A stretch of 64,000 nucleotides of DNA from Streptomyces griseorubiginosus. Its GTDB lineage: Bacteria > Actinomycetota > Actinomycetes > Streptomycetales > Streptomycetaceae. The DNA lies in contig NZ_KQ948734.1 in the NCBI RefSeq assembly GCF_001514195.1, positions 464,462 to 528,461 of the forward strand, written 5' to 3'. The first letter of the stretch is position 1. Each line of letters starts with the position of its first letter. Both the position numbers and the translations under genes were made by a program. The notes below the pieces were generated by a model. It searched no databases. It was not told the DNA's origin and saw nothing but the letters and a program-made list of their open reading frames with translations. This document shows, piece by piece, positions 39,293-48,719 of the stretch.

Positions 39293-40410
39293 TGGCCGAC
39301 GAGAGCTACAGGTGGCTGGACCTCGAGACAGCGGAGCGTTTGCTGCGCGGCGAGTCACTGGAAGCTGTCGACGAGACCACCCGCGACCAGGCCGAACTCC
39401 TCGCGCGGACCCTCGCCGCACTGACCGCGGAACCCCCGCCGACCAGCACCGAACTGCCCGGCGAGGAGGCCGCGTTGGCCGCCTTCCGCAAGGCGCGCGC
39501 TGACCGTGCGGACGGCTGGGAGAGCCCTGCCGTGCTCAGCCGGCCCCAGGGCGGAGGCGATCCCGCCGACCCCCTCGACGCCGGTCTCGTACGCATCGGC
39601 GCCCCCGGCCCGAAGGCCGCGCCTCCCCGCCGGCGCCGCCCCGCGCACTTCGGACTGGCCGCCGTGCTGGCCGCCGGGGTGGTGGGCGGAGCCGCGGTCG
39701 TGGCCGGAACCGGAGCCCTGGCGCCGTCCGGCAACGACGAACCGGAGCCCGGCGCGTCGGTGTCCGCGGACGCCTCACCGACCCGTCCGCTCGGATCTCC
39801 TTCGCCCCGGTCCCCCGAGGTCTCGCCCTCGCCCGAGGGGTCCCCGTCCGGCGAGGCCGGTTCGCGCGACACCGCCCGCGGCAACACCGGCACGGCCCAC
39901 GGCGACTGGAGATCCGCGCTCTCCTCCTGCCGTGACCTGAGCGACGGCAAGAAGCTGAACCCGCACCGCAAGCGCTCGCTGGAAGGCGCGGCGGGCGGCT
40001 CGCCGAGGGTGTGGACGTTCTGCAAGGGCGTCCTGTCCGAGGGCGGCCCCCACGCAGGCTCCGACGACCGCAAGGGCGGCGGCCGGGGCGGGCCCGGCGG
40101 CAAGGACGACGAGAAGAACGACAGCAAGAACGACAGCAAGAACGACAACGGGCACAACAACAAGCACGGCGGGAAGCACAGGAACGGCTGGGGCAAAGGC
40201 AACGGGAACGGGAACGGGAACGGCAACGGCAACGGACAGGGCGATCAGGACGGCGATCAGGACGGTCCGGACGACGGTCAGTTCATGGCACCCCACGGCG
40301 GCGCCACCCACCCCGCCTCCCTCTCCCCGACGCCCGGCCCGAGCGGGGAAACGATGTCACCGAGCCCCGGCCCGGACCCGGAGCCGAGCCCGTCGTACAG
40401 CGCGCTCTGA
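39292..40410 (+). CDS. Single-pass membrane protein, putative partner/anti-sigma of module 2
   Basis: A 372-residue protein. The cytoplasmic N-terminus (DLETAERLLRGESLEAVDETTRDQAELLARTLAALT) is helical and different from that of the module 1 partner. One helix, HFGLAAVLAAGVVGGAAVVAGTGALA, leads to a Pro/Ser/Glu linker and an external domain with two cysteines (LSSCRDLSDGKKLNPHRKRSLEGAAGGSPRVWTFCKGVL), comparable with the C...AAGG...C domain at 29334-30152. The C-terminus is low-complexity: KND repeats, then GNGNGN, DQDG and Pro/Ser runs. No zinc anti-sigma motif is present. ATG 39292 is preferred over GTG 39289 for its spacing to AAGGA at 39281-39285. Confidence 0.78.
   Translation: MADESYRWLDLETAERLLRGESLEAVDETTRDQAELLARTLAALTAEPPPTSTELPGEEAALAAFRKARADRADGWESPAVLSRPQGGGDPADPLDAGLVRIGAPGPKAAPPRRRRPAHFGLAAVLAAGVVGGAAVVAGTGALAPSGNDEPEPGASVSADASPTRPLGSPSPRSPEVSPSPEGSPSGEAGSRDTARGNTGTAHGDWRSALSSCRDLSDGKKLNPHRKRSLEGAAGGSPRVWTFCKGVLSEGGPHAGSDDRKGGGRGGPGGKDDEKNDSKNDSKNDNGHNNKHGGKHRNGWGKGNGNGNGNGNGNGQGDQDGDQDGPDDGQFMAPHGGATHPASLSPTPGPSGETMSPSPGPDPEPSPSYSAL
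40108..40242 (+). repeat. Short tandem repeats encoding KNDS and GN runs
   Basis: GAACGACAGCAA-type 12-bp units near 40113-40150 encode KNDSKNDSKNDN, and GGGAAC/GGCAAC hexamers near 40200-40238 encode (GN)n. They form the charged, disordered external tail of the module 2 membrane protein and should be prone to slippage. Confidence 0.7.
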
Positions 40411-40441
40411 CCCTGCCCAACCCGCTGACCTGCATCTTTCG

Positions 40442-40471
40442 CACCCGCCGCGGCCCCTGTCGCGGTGGGTG
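40442..40471 (+). terminator. Hairpin after sigma module 2
   Basis: CACCCGCCGCG (40442-40452) pairs with CGCGGTGGGTG (40461-40471) with one G-U pair and an 8-base loop, followed by TGACGTTTT. It lies 32 bases after the stop of the membrane-partner gene. Confidence 0.65.
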
Positions 40472-40626
40472 TGACGTTTTCGGACGCCGTGGCGCAGTAA
40501 TGAGTGAGCCGACTGGTCATCGGCCGTCGCACAGAGCCGGGGTTCCCCCCGTACCTACGGCTCGTGCACCTGGCGCGGGCGGGACACGTTCCCCCGGTCC
40601 CGTCCGCGCCCCTTAACTCCTCGCGC

Positions 40627-41496
40627 TCACCAGTGGACGACGACCTTGTCGCCGTTCCGCACCTGGGCGAACAGGCTCGCGATCGCCCCCTCGTCCCGCA
40701 CGTTGACGCAGCCGTGCGAGCCGCCCGCGTAGCCATGGGCCGCGAAGTCGGCCGAATAGTGCACCGCCTGGCCGCCGCTGAAGAACATGGCGTAGGGCAT
40801 GGGGGAGTCGTAGAGCGTCGACACATGGTGGCGTGACTTCCAGTAGACACGGAACACACCCTCCCGGGTCGGGGTGCCCACCGAGCCGAAACGGACCGAC
40901 ACGGTCGTCAGCGTGCGGCCGTCGATCATCCAGCGCAGGGTCCGGCTCGTCTTGCTGATGCACAGCACCCGCCCGGTCAGACAGCGCGGGTCCGGGGCGT
41001 CGGCCGGCTGCCCGCCCATCAGGTACAGCTCCCACTTGCCCGGTTCGTGGGTCATGGCCTTCAGCCGCTTCCAGGTGACCGTGTCGGTCCGCCCGGTCCT
41101 CGGCAGCCCGCGCTTGCCCTGGAACCCCTTCACCGCCCGCTCGGTGAGATCGTCGTACGACCCCGTCGGGCCGTCGTAGAGCCAGGCGACCTGCCGCAGC
41201 CGGGCCTGGAGTTCCCGCACACCGGGCCCGGTGTCGCCGCGCGACCACAGCACGGGGCCGGACGCGGCGGAGGTGCTCGGCGGTGTCGCGCCGGGCTTGG
41301 GGTCCTGCGCCGACGGTGTCGCGCCGGGGCCGGGGTCCTGCGCCGGCGGGGTGCTGCGCTTCGGCACCTCGATCCGCACGGGGAGGTGTCGCTTGCCGTC
41401 GCCGCCGTCCTCGCCGCTGCCCTGCACCGTGCAGCCGCAGGCCATCGCCAGGACCAGCAGTGCCGCGAACCCTCGCCCCATGCCCGTAGTACGCAT
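40627..41496 (-). CDS. Lipoprotein L,D-transpeptidase with peptidoglycan-binding domain
   Basis: A 289-residue protein. [22 protein letters not shown] is a lipoprotein signal with cysteines at the lipobox. A Pro/Thr linker contains two near-repeats of [11 protein letters not shown] type. The peptidoglycan-binding domain (about 80-145) shows [17 protein letters not shown] and [17 protein letters not shown]. The YkuD catalytic domain ends in [18 protein letters not shown], giving His and the catalytic Cys of the SHGCVN motif. It forms 3-3 crosslinks in peptidoglycan. ATG 41496 is preferred because the signal sequence starts there and GGGGGT precedes it. Divergent from the mutase gene across four 22-bp repeats. 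Confidence 0.93.
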   Translation of the reverse strand: MRTTGMGRGFAALLVLAMACGCTVQGSGEDGGDGKRHLPVRIEVPKRSTPPAQDPGPGATPSAQDPKPGATPPSTSAASGPVLWSRGDTGPGVRELQARLRQVAWLYDGPTGSYDDLTERAVKGFQGKRGLPRTGRTDTVTWKRLKAMTHEPGKWELYLMGGQPADAPDPRCLTGRVLCISKTSRTLRWMIDGRTLTTVSVRFGSVGTPTREGVFRVYWKSRHHVSTLYDSPMPYAMFFSGGQAVHYSADFAAHGYAGGSHGCVNVRDEGAIASLFAQVRNGDKVVVHW

Positions 41497-41552
41497 CCGG
41501 ACCCCCAGCCGTCTCACCGACATCCCCTCGATGTCTCCCCCCACTCGCCCCC

Positions 41553-41640
41553 CGACGAACGACCCCTCACCCCTCGACGAACGATCCGTCGCCCACCGAC
41601 GAACGCCCCGTTCGCCCCCGACGAACGACCCGGCCCGTTT
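41553..41640. repeat. Four exact-period 22-bp direct repeats in a divergent promoter region
   Basis: CGACGAAC begins at 41553, 41575, 41597 and 41619, each followed by GA or GC and a C-rich spacer, so the period is exactly 22 bp (about two helical turns). The array lies between the L,D-transpeptidase start (41496) and the mutase start (41700). Same-face spacing suits cooperative binding of a regulator. Confidence 0.75.
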
Positions 41641-41699
41641 CCCCCGGCTCGCGCAGCACCCGGCGGCGATCCCCGCGCCACCGCAATACCGTGGTGGGC

Positions 41700-43280
<1,581 letters not shown>

Positions 43281-43297
43281 GTGCGACACTCGTCTGC

Positions 43298-43948
43298 ATG
43301 TTCGGTGTCATCGACCTCCCCACCTACCTGGCAGGCCTCGTCCTGATCGTGCTGCTGCCCGGGCCCAACTCGCTCTACGTCGTCTCCGTCGCCGCCCGGC
43401 GGGGCGTACGGGCCGGTTACACCGCCGCGGCCGGGGTGTGGTGCGGGGACACCGTGCTGATGACGCTGTCCGCGGCCGGGGTGGCCTCGCTGCTCCAGGC
43501 CAACGCCGTGCTGTTCGGGATCGTGAAGTACGCCGGGGCCGGGTATCTGACCTGGCTCGCGGTCGGGATGCTGCGGGCCGCGTGGGGGATGTGGCGGAGC
43601 CGCCGGTCACCGGTTGCCGACGCGGAGGCCGCCGCCGAGGGTCCGGCCGAGCGGCCGTACCGCAAGGCCCTGGTGATCAGCCTGTTCAACCCCAAGGCGA
43701 TCCTGTTCTTCATCGCCTTCTTCGTGCAGTTCGTGGACCCGGCCTACGCGTATCCGGCCGTCTCCTTCGTGGTGCTCGGGGCGTTCGCCCAGGTGGCCAG
43801 CTTCCTGTACCTCACCGTGCTGATATTCAGCGGGACGAAGCTGGCGGAGGCCTTCCGCCGCAGGCGGCTGCTGTCGGCCGGGGCGACGTCCGCCGCGGGC
43901 GCGCTGTTCCTGGGGTTCGCGGTGAAGCTGTCGCTCGCTAGCGCGTGA
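43298..43948 (+). CDS. leuE: LysE/RhtB-family amino-acid exporter, probable LeuE
   Basis: A 216-residue membrane protein with six helices. The start MFGVIDLPTYLAGLVLIVLLPGPNSLYVVSVAARRGVRAGYTAAAGVWCGD carries the LysE signature GPN(S/T); KALVISLFNPKAILFFIAFFVQF is the second conserved block. Members export amino acids and related metabolites; LeuE is the closest type by its N-terminal sequence, from memory. The ATG at 43298 is 18 bases after the mutase stop, so the two may be one operon. Its 3' end overlaps the convergent monooxygenase gene by 11 bases. Confidence 0.85.
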   Translation: MFGVIDLPTYLAGLVLIVLLPGPNSLYVVSVAARRGVRAGYTAAAGVWCGDTVLMTLSAAGVASLLQANAVLFGIVKYAGAGYLTWLAVGMLRAAWGMWRSRRSPVADAEAAAEGPAERPYRKALVISLFNPKAILFFIAFFVQFVDPAYAYPAVSFVVLGAFAQVASFLYLTVLIFSGTKLAEAFRRRRLLSAGATSAAGALFLGFAVKLSLASA

Positions 43949-45338
43949 TCAGCCGCCGGACGTAGTCGGTCAGCGTGCCGGTGTCCTCGCCCGCCCAGCC
44001 CACATAGCCGTCCGGACGGACCAGGAACAGCCCCTTGCCGTACGACGGCTGCTCCTCGCCCGTGACCACCCGCACCGCTTCCGGCAGTGCGGGCGCCTCG
44101 GTCCCGACGGCCACCAGCGTCCAGTGCGGGCCCCGGAACGCGTCGAAGAGCCGGGTGCCGTCGAGCTTGCCGTCGGGGGCGCGGTCGCCCGCGCGGAGCC
44201 CCGTCACCGCCGTACGGGTCTCCTCGGTGAGGGACGACTCCCGGTACCCCAGGTTCAGCTGCCGGGTGGCGTCCCCACGGCGGACCTCCCCGCGGTGCAC
44301 GCCCGTCGAGATGCCGAGCATGTGCGCGGCGACGGGCCGGCGCTCCTCCTCGTAGGTGTCCAGGAGATCCGCCGTGGCCTCGGACCGGAGGACTGCTGCC
44401 AGCTTCCAGCCCAGGTTGTACGCGTCCTGGACGCTCGTGTTCAGGCCCTGGCCGCCCGCCGGGGAGTGGACGTGGGCCGCGTCGCCCGCGAGGAGGACCC
44501 GGCCGGAGCGGAAGGCGTCGGCGAGGGCCGCGCGGGGCCGGAAGTCGGAGGCCCAGCGGACCTCGGTGACGGACTCGGGGGCGAGGTGGGAGCGGGCCGC
44601 GACGACCTCGCGGATCGCGTCGGGGGACAGGTCCACGTCGGTGCCCTCGGGGAACTGGGCCACGACCTGGAAGTCCTCCGTGCCGGCCAGCGGGCAGATC
44701 GCGAGGTAGGCGGAGTCGTCGCCGCGGGGCGGGAAGATGTGCCAGTTGTCGCGGTCCAGGCCGGTGATGCGGACGTCCGCGACGAGCATCGGGTGGGGGT
44801 CGACGGTCTCGCCGGTCATGCCGATCCCGAGCGTCCTGCGGACGACCGAGCGGCCGCCGTCGGCGGCGACGAGATGGCGGGCGCGGATCTCGGGGCCCGT
44901 AGCGAAGCGCACGGTCACACCTTCCGTGTCCTGCTCGAACCCGACGACCTCCCGCCCGAAGGACACCCGCCCGCCGAGCTCCACGAGCCGCGCGAACAGC
45001 ACTTCCTGCGTGCACCACTGGGGCACCATCCAGGGCGCGTTGTACGGCGAGTCGTCCGTGACCTCGGCCGGCTCGAACATCCGGTGCTCGCCCACCCGCT
45101 CGCCGTCCTGCCAGACCATCCCGACCGGGTACGTGCCGCCGGCCGCGAGGATCGCGTCGAGCACGCCGAGGTCGTCGAAGACCTCCATCGTGCGCGGCTG
45201 GAGGCCCTTGCCGCGCGAGCCCGGGAACAGCCGGTCCGCCTTCTCCACGACCAGCGCGTCCACGCCCCGCCGGGCGAGGTCGATGCCGAGGGCGAGGCCG
45301 GTGGGGCCGGCGCCGACGACCAGTACGTCCGTGTTCAT
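43938..45338 (-). CDS. FAD-dependent aromatic monooxygenase
   Basis: A 466-residue flavoprotein of the PHBH/polyketide hydroxylase class (FAD_binding_3). The N-terminus VLVVGAGPTGLALGIDLARRGVDALVVEK is the GxGxxG Rossmann motif; the DG motif is VAADGGRSVVRRTLGI, and GDAAHVHSPAGGQGLNTSVQDAYNLGWKLA is the GD motif that contacts FAD ribitol. The C-terminal 100 residues form the thioredoxin-like domain seen in TetX/Rox/MhpA-type enzymes. It probably hydroxylates or inactivates an aromatic compound, possibly an antibiotic (inference). It is divergent from a TetR gene with two identical operators between, so it should be induced by its substrate. Confidence 0.9.
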   Translation of the reverse strand: MNTDVLVVGAGPTGLALGIDLARRGVDALVVEKADRLFPGSRGKGLQPRTMEVFDDLGVLDAILAAGGTYPVGMVWQDGERVGEHRMFEPAEVTDDSPYNAPWMVPQWCTQEVLFARLVELGGRVSFGREVVGFEQDTEGVTVRFATGPEIRARHLVAADGGRSVVRRTLGIGMTGETVDPHPMLVADVRITGLDRDNWHIFPPRGDDSAYLAICPLAGTEDFQVVAQFPEGTDVDLSPDAIREVVAARSHLAPESVTEVRWASDFRPRAALADAFRSGRVLLAGDAAHVHSPAGGQGLNTSVQDAYNLGWKLAAVLRSEATADLLDTYEEERRPVAAHMLGISTGVHRGEVRRGDATRQLNLGYRESSLTEETRTAVTGLRAGDRAPDGKLDGTRLFDAFRGPHWTLVAVGTEAPALPEAVRVVTGEEQPSYGKGLFLVRPDGYVGWAGEDTGTLTDYVRRLITR

Positions 45339-45347
45339 GACTCACTC

Positions 45348-45362
45348 CTTAACGCTGTTAAG
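45348..45362. promoter_or_regulatory. TetR operator A, CTTAACGCTGTTAAG
   Basis: CTTAAC and GTTAAG are perfect reverse complements around GCT. It lies 10 bases upstream of the monooxygenase ATG (45338). An identical 15-mer occurs at 45385-45399, 37 bp away. Confidence 0.85.
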
Positions 45363-45384
45363 TGCTCCGCTCCACGAGCGTGCC

Positions 45385-45399
45385 CTTAACGCTGTTAAG
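45385..45399. promoter_or_regulatory. TetR operator B, CTTAACGCTGTTAAG
   Basis: Second exact copy, ending 10 bases before the TetR-gene GTG at 45409. The two copies are placed symmetrically, one near each divergent start, so the regulator probably represses both the monooxygenase and itself. Confidence 0.85.
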
Positions 45400-45408
45400 C
45401 TGTCAAGC

Positions 45409-46056
45409 GTGAGTACGGAGAAACGCCCACCCCTCGACCGCGCACGGGTCGCCGGCACCGCGCTGAAGCTCCTGAACGACGTGGGCCTCGACGGCCTCAC
45501 CCTGCGGGCCATCGCCAGGGAACTCGACGTCAAGGCGCCCGCCCTGTACTGGCACTTCAAGGACAAACAGGCCCTGCTCGACGAGATGGCCACGGAGATG
45601 TACCGGCGCATGGTCGCGGACACCGAGCTCGACCCGTCCGACACCTGGCGGGAACGGCTGCTCAAGGCCAACCGCGGACTGCGCACCGCTCTGCTCGGCT
45701 ACCGCGACGGCGCCAAGGTCTACAGCGGCTCACGCTTCACGGGCCTGGTCCACGTCGAGCAGATGGAGGGGACCCTGGCCCTCTTCACGGCCGCCGGATT
45801 CACCCTCGCCCAGGCGGTCCGCGCCACCTCGACGTCGTACCTCTACACGCTCGGTTTCGTCATCGAGGAACAGGGCGTGGAGCCGATGCCGGGCGAACGC
45901 CGAGAAGGCTTCGACGTGGCCGAACGCGCCCGCCTCATGGCCGACTTCCCCCTGTCGGCCGCGGCGGGCGCGGAGATCTTCCAGGACTTCGACCAGCACT
46001 ACGAGGAGGGACTGGCGCTGGTGCTGGCGGGAATCGAGGCGCGGTACGGCCGGTGA
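45409..46056 (+). CDS. TetR-family repressor (TetR_C class) of the divergent monooxygenase
   Basis: A 215-residue regulator. The HTH is RVAGTALKLLNDVGLDGLTLRAIARELDVKAPALYWHFKDKQALLDEM, close to class-C TetR proteins with the ALYWHFK recognition helix. The C-terminal ligand domain begins ERLLKANRGLRTALLGYRDGAKVYSGSRFTG, the TetR_C (tetracycline repressor-like) region. The GTG at 45409 leaves a 70-base divergent promoter with two identical palindromes. It is expected to release DNA when it binds the monooxygenase's substrate. It ends two bases before the convergent acyltransferase gene. Confidence 0.92.
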   Translation: MSTEKRPPLDRARVAGTALKLLNDVGLDGLTLRAIARELDVKAPALYWHFKDKQALLDEMATEMYRRMVADTELDPSDTWRERLLKANRGLRTALLGYRDGAKVYSGSRFTGLVHVEQMEGTLALFTAAGFTLAQAVRATSTSYLYTLGFVIEEQGVEPMPGERREGFDVAERARLMADFPLSAAAGAEIFQDFDQHYEEGLALVLAGIEARYGR

Positions 46057-46058
46057 TG

Positions 46059-47189
46059 TCAGGACCTGTTGAGCGCTGTCCGTAGCCGAGGCGTGAGGCG
46101 GTCCTCGACGAAGCGGGTCAGGAGCCAGGCCAACGTCAGCATCGAGGCGATCGTCAGGACGAAGGTCGCCGACGAGGGGAGGCCCAGGTCGCGGTGCAGG
46201 ACGCGGATCACCACCCAGCCCAGGTGCTCGTGCACCAGGTAGAAGGGGTACGTCAGCGCCCCGGCCACCGTCAGCCAGCGCCAGTTCGCCCGGTCCAGCC
46301 AGCCCAGCGCGATCGCGGCGACCGCCAGGAACCCGAAGGCGACGACCAGGATGATGCCGTACGACGTCCGGTGCGCGAAGGCGTGCGGGTCCGAGACGTT
46401 CCACAGGTCACGCACCGCGTAGTGCTGGCCGATCAGGAAGCTGACGGCGACGATGCCCCACGCGGTGGCGTCCCTGCGGTCGCGGTGTATGAGATAGAGC
46501 CCCATCCCCCCGATGAAGAACGGCGCGTACTCCGGCATCAGCACGATGTCCAGCAGCGGCATTTTCGCGCCCTGCGCGATCGCCGCCGCCAGGGTCCAGC
46601 AGGCGCAGAACATCACGACCCGGCGCCGGGTCGCCCCCGGCAGGACGACCACCAGCGCGAACAGGGCGTAGAAGCGGATCTCCGCCCACAGCGTCCAGTC
46701 CACGCCCAGCACCCGGTCCACGCCCAGCGGCTGCTGGAGCAGCGTCAGGTTCACCAGCGCGTCGCTCGGCGAGACCGTCCTGTAGGCCACCCACGGCAGC
46801 GCGAACACCCCGGCCACGAGGAGCACCGCCGCCCAGTACGCCGGCATCAGCCGGGACACCCGGGAGGCGAAGAACGAGCGCAGCGGACGGCCCCAGCCGC
46901 TCATGCAGATCACGAAGCCGCTGATGACGAAGAAGACCTGGACGCCGAGGCAGCCGTAGGCGAACGGCGTGTGCAGGGTGGGGAACTGCTGGTCGGCCGG
47001 GCTGCCCCAGGCCTTCGTGACCTCGCCGCCGCGCCCCCCGTAGTGGTACAGCGCCACCATCAGCGCGGCGATCAGCCGCAGCCCGTCCAGCGCCCGGAGG
47101 CGGCCCCCGGAGCGCTTCACGGGGGCGACCTGAACGGGCGCGGCCGGGACGGGCTGCGGCTGGGTGGTGCTCACGACCGTCTCGGTCAC
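46059..47189 (-). CDS. Acyltransferase family 3 (OafA/YrhL-like) membrane protein
   Basis: A 376-residue polytopic enzyme with about ten helices. The N-terminal RLRALDGLRLIAALMVALYHYGG contains the catalytic His region; GCLGVQVFFVISGFVICMSGWGRPLRSFFASRVSRLMPAYW holds the R-x-x-R-x-x-P-x-Y-W motif. It is expected to transfer an acyl group (often acetyl) to a sugar or lipid at the membrane. Its place at the edge of a glycopolymer locus suggests modification of that wall polymer (inference). It is 183 bases downstream of the polysialyltransferase-like gene on the same strand. Confidence 0.9.
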   Translation of the reverse strand: MTETVVSTTQPQPVPAAPVQVAPVKRSGGRLRALDGLRLIAALMVALYHYGGRGGEVTKAWGSPADQQFPTLHTPFAYGCLGVQVFFVISGFVICMSGWGRPLRSFFASRVSRLMPAYWAAVLLVAGVFALPWVAYRTVSPSDALVNLTLLQQPLGVDRVLGVDWTLWAEIRFYALFALVVVLPGATRRRVVMFCACWTLAAAIAQGAKMPLLDIVLMPEYAPFFIGGMGLYLIHRDRRDATAWGIVAVSFLIGQHYAVRDLWNVSDPHAFAHRTSYGIILVVAFGFLAVAAIALGWLDRANWRWLTVAGALTYPFYLVHEHLGWVVIRVLHRDLGLPSSATFVLTIASMLTLAWLLTRFVEDRLTPRLRTALNRS

Positions 47190-47372
47190 GGTGGTAACCC
47201 CTAGCAGGGAGAAGTGGCGTCCACCAGCAGGTTAGGCACCACGCATGAGTACTTCTGTTCGACGAGATCGCTCTTCGCCCAGCTCTCTCCAAGGGTTCAC
47301 CTGGGCGACGGACAGGATTCCCGCACTGTTCCCGGCCCCTCGGAGCAACCTCGGCCGCTCGCGGAGCAACCG

Positions 47373-48719
47373 CTACCGCTGCACGGACTTCTTCAGCGCC
47401 CGTGCCCGGCGCACCACCCGGCGGGCGGTCGCGTTGTGGGGCAGGAAGGCCAGCCGGCCGGGAATGCCGCCGGGCAGACCGAGCGCGGTGAGCCGCTTCT
47501 TGCGGAAGTAGCGGCGGGAGCGCGGGCCGAAATGCTTCGAGAGATAGCGCTCCGCGACCGGACGCAGCGGCGGGTAGATCTTCGGCTGAAGGGTGTAACT
47601 CAGCGCGGGGATCAGCTCGTTGAGCGTGTCCACCGACAGCGCCTCCTCGCCGCGGCGACCCTCCAGGTCCGGCAGCACCGCGTCCGCCAGCACAACCGGG
47701 ACACGGTTGCTGTTCTGGTACGGCGTCAGCCGCTGGAGGAGCAGCTCGGTGCCGATCCGCGCGGCCGGCAGGTCGTAGAGGGCCGAGGCCGTGAACAGCG
47801 CGGTGGAGAAGCAGCCCACGACCAGCGCCGGCCGGGCCTTCTCGAACAGCACCTCGGCGAGCACCGGCACGTCCAGGACGGTGAGTTCGACGCCCAGCCG
47901 CTCGGCCTCGGCCTCCAGGGCGCGGCTGAAGCGGGCCGGTGCGCTCGGGTGCGGCTTGAAGACGACCGAGCGGTGCCCCTTGGCGACCGCCCCCTCCAGC
48001 ATCCGTACGTGCAGGTCCTCCTCCTCCTCGGGGGAGAGGATGTCCAGCGCGGAGAGGTACTGTCCGAGCAGCAGGGCCGTCTCCTCCGGGACCCGCGGCA
48101 ACTCCTCGACCGACGCGGTGACTTCCCCCATCGCCTTGAGGAAAGCGGACGTCGGCACCACGACCGGCGGCACGTCGAACTCGGTCAGCAGCATCGGCGT
48201 GAGACCCGCGATCAGGTCCAGGTGCAGCAGACGGCGCACCCGGGTGCCGACCAGCGGGTCGAGCTTGTTGCGGGTGGGGCCGTAGCTCATCAGGCCGTCC
48301 GCGTACACGTCGACGGGGGCGCCGGTGAAGATCTGGGCGACGGTGAGGGCCGGGGCGACCTGGAGGGACTCCAGGACCAGTTCGACCCGGTCCTCGCCGA
48401 GATCCCACAGCAGCCGCAGATAGCGCTCGAAGAGGGGGATGTCGTCGGGGCGCGGAGCCCAGGAACCCGGGTGGAAGGGGCGGATGGCCTCGTTCCAGGA
48501 CAGCACCTCGTCGAAGTGGTCCCGCAGCGGCGCGAAGCCCGGCATCTCGTCCAGCGGTGTCGAGATCTCCGGTGTCGCGGTGTTGTTGAACACCAGCAGC
48601 ACCCGCCGCCCGGCCTCGTCGAAGAGGTCCGAGTCGATCGCGGCGGCCAGCGTGACCGCGCCGTACAGCGTCGAGGCACAGAAGATCTGGGTCGTGGGGG
48701 AACCGGACCGGGACATCAC
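47373..48719 (-). CDS. Polysialyltransferase-family glycosyltransferase 1
   Basis: A 448-residue cytoplasmic GT-B-like enzyme. It starts with TTQIFCASTLYGAVTLAAAIDSDLF and has the two hallmarks of bacterial polysialyltransferases: VVFKPHPSAP (the HP motif that binds CMP) and VVGCFSTALFTASALY (the S motif). The C-terminus is basic (PRSRRYFRKKRL), likely membrane-associating. It probably polymerises CMP-activated Kdn or another nonulosonic acid made by the nearby NeuB/NeuA proteins. GTG 48719 overlaps the stop of the GT2 gene by four bases; ATG 48716 is an equally good start. Confidence 0.82.
   Translation of the reverse strand: MMSRSGSPTTQIFCASTLYGAVTLAAAIDSDLFDEAGRRVLLVFNNTATPEISTPLDEMPGFAPLRDHFDEVLSWNEAIRPFHPGSWAPRPDDIPLFERYLRLLWDLGEDRVELVLESLQVAPALTVAQIFTGAPVDVYADGLMSYGPTRNKLDPLVGTRVRRLLHLDLIAGLTPMLLTEFDVPPVVVPTSAFLKAMGEVTASVEELPRVPEETALLLGQYLSALDILSPEEEEDLHVRMLEGAVAKGHRSVVFKPHPSAPARFSRALEAEAERLGVELTVLDVPVLAEVLFEKARPALVVGCFSTALFTASALYDLPAARIGTELLLQRLTPYQNSNRVPVVLADAVLPDLEGRRGEEALSVDTLNELIPALSYTLQPKIYPPLRPVAERYLSKHFGPRSRRYFRKKRLTALGLPGGIPGRLAFLPHNATARRVVRRARALKKSVQR

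Noticed and set aside
39306..40232. 308-codon minus-strand frame beginning with Pro/Phe/Leu alternation
   Set aside because: It is the antisense of the (GN)n and KND repeats of the sigma-partner gene, not a membrane protein.
41553..41640. CRISPR array for the four 22-bp repeats
   Set aside because: Repeats are short, imperfect beyond 8-9 bases, spacers are only about 12 bases and no cas genes are nearby.
47190..47372. Short gene between the acyltransferase and polysialyltransferase-like genes
   Set aside because: A plus-strand frame from 47245 overlaps the 3' end of the minus-strand gene and has Ser/Arg-rich random composition and no ribosome site.
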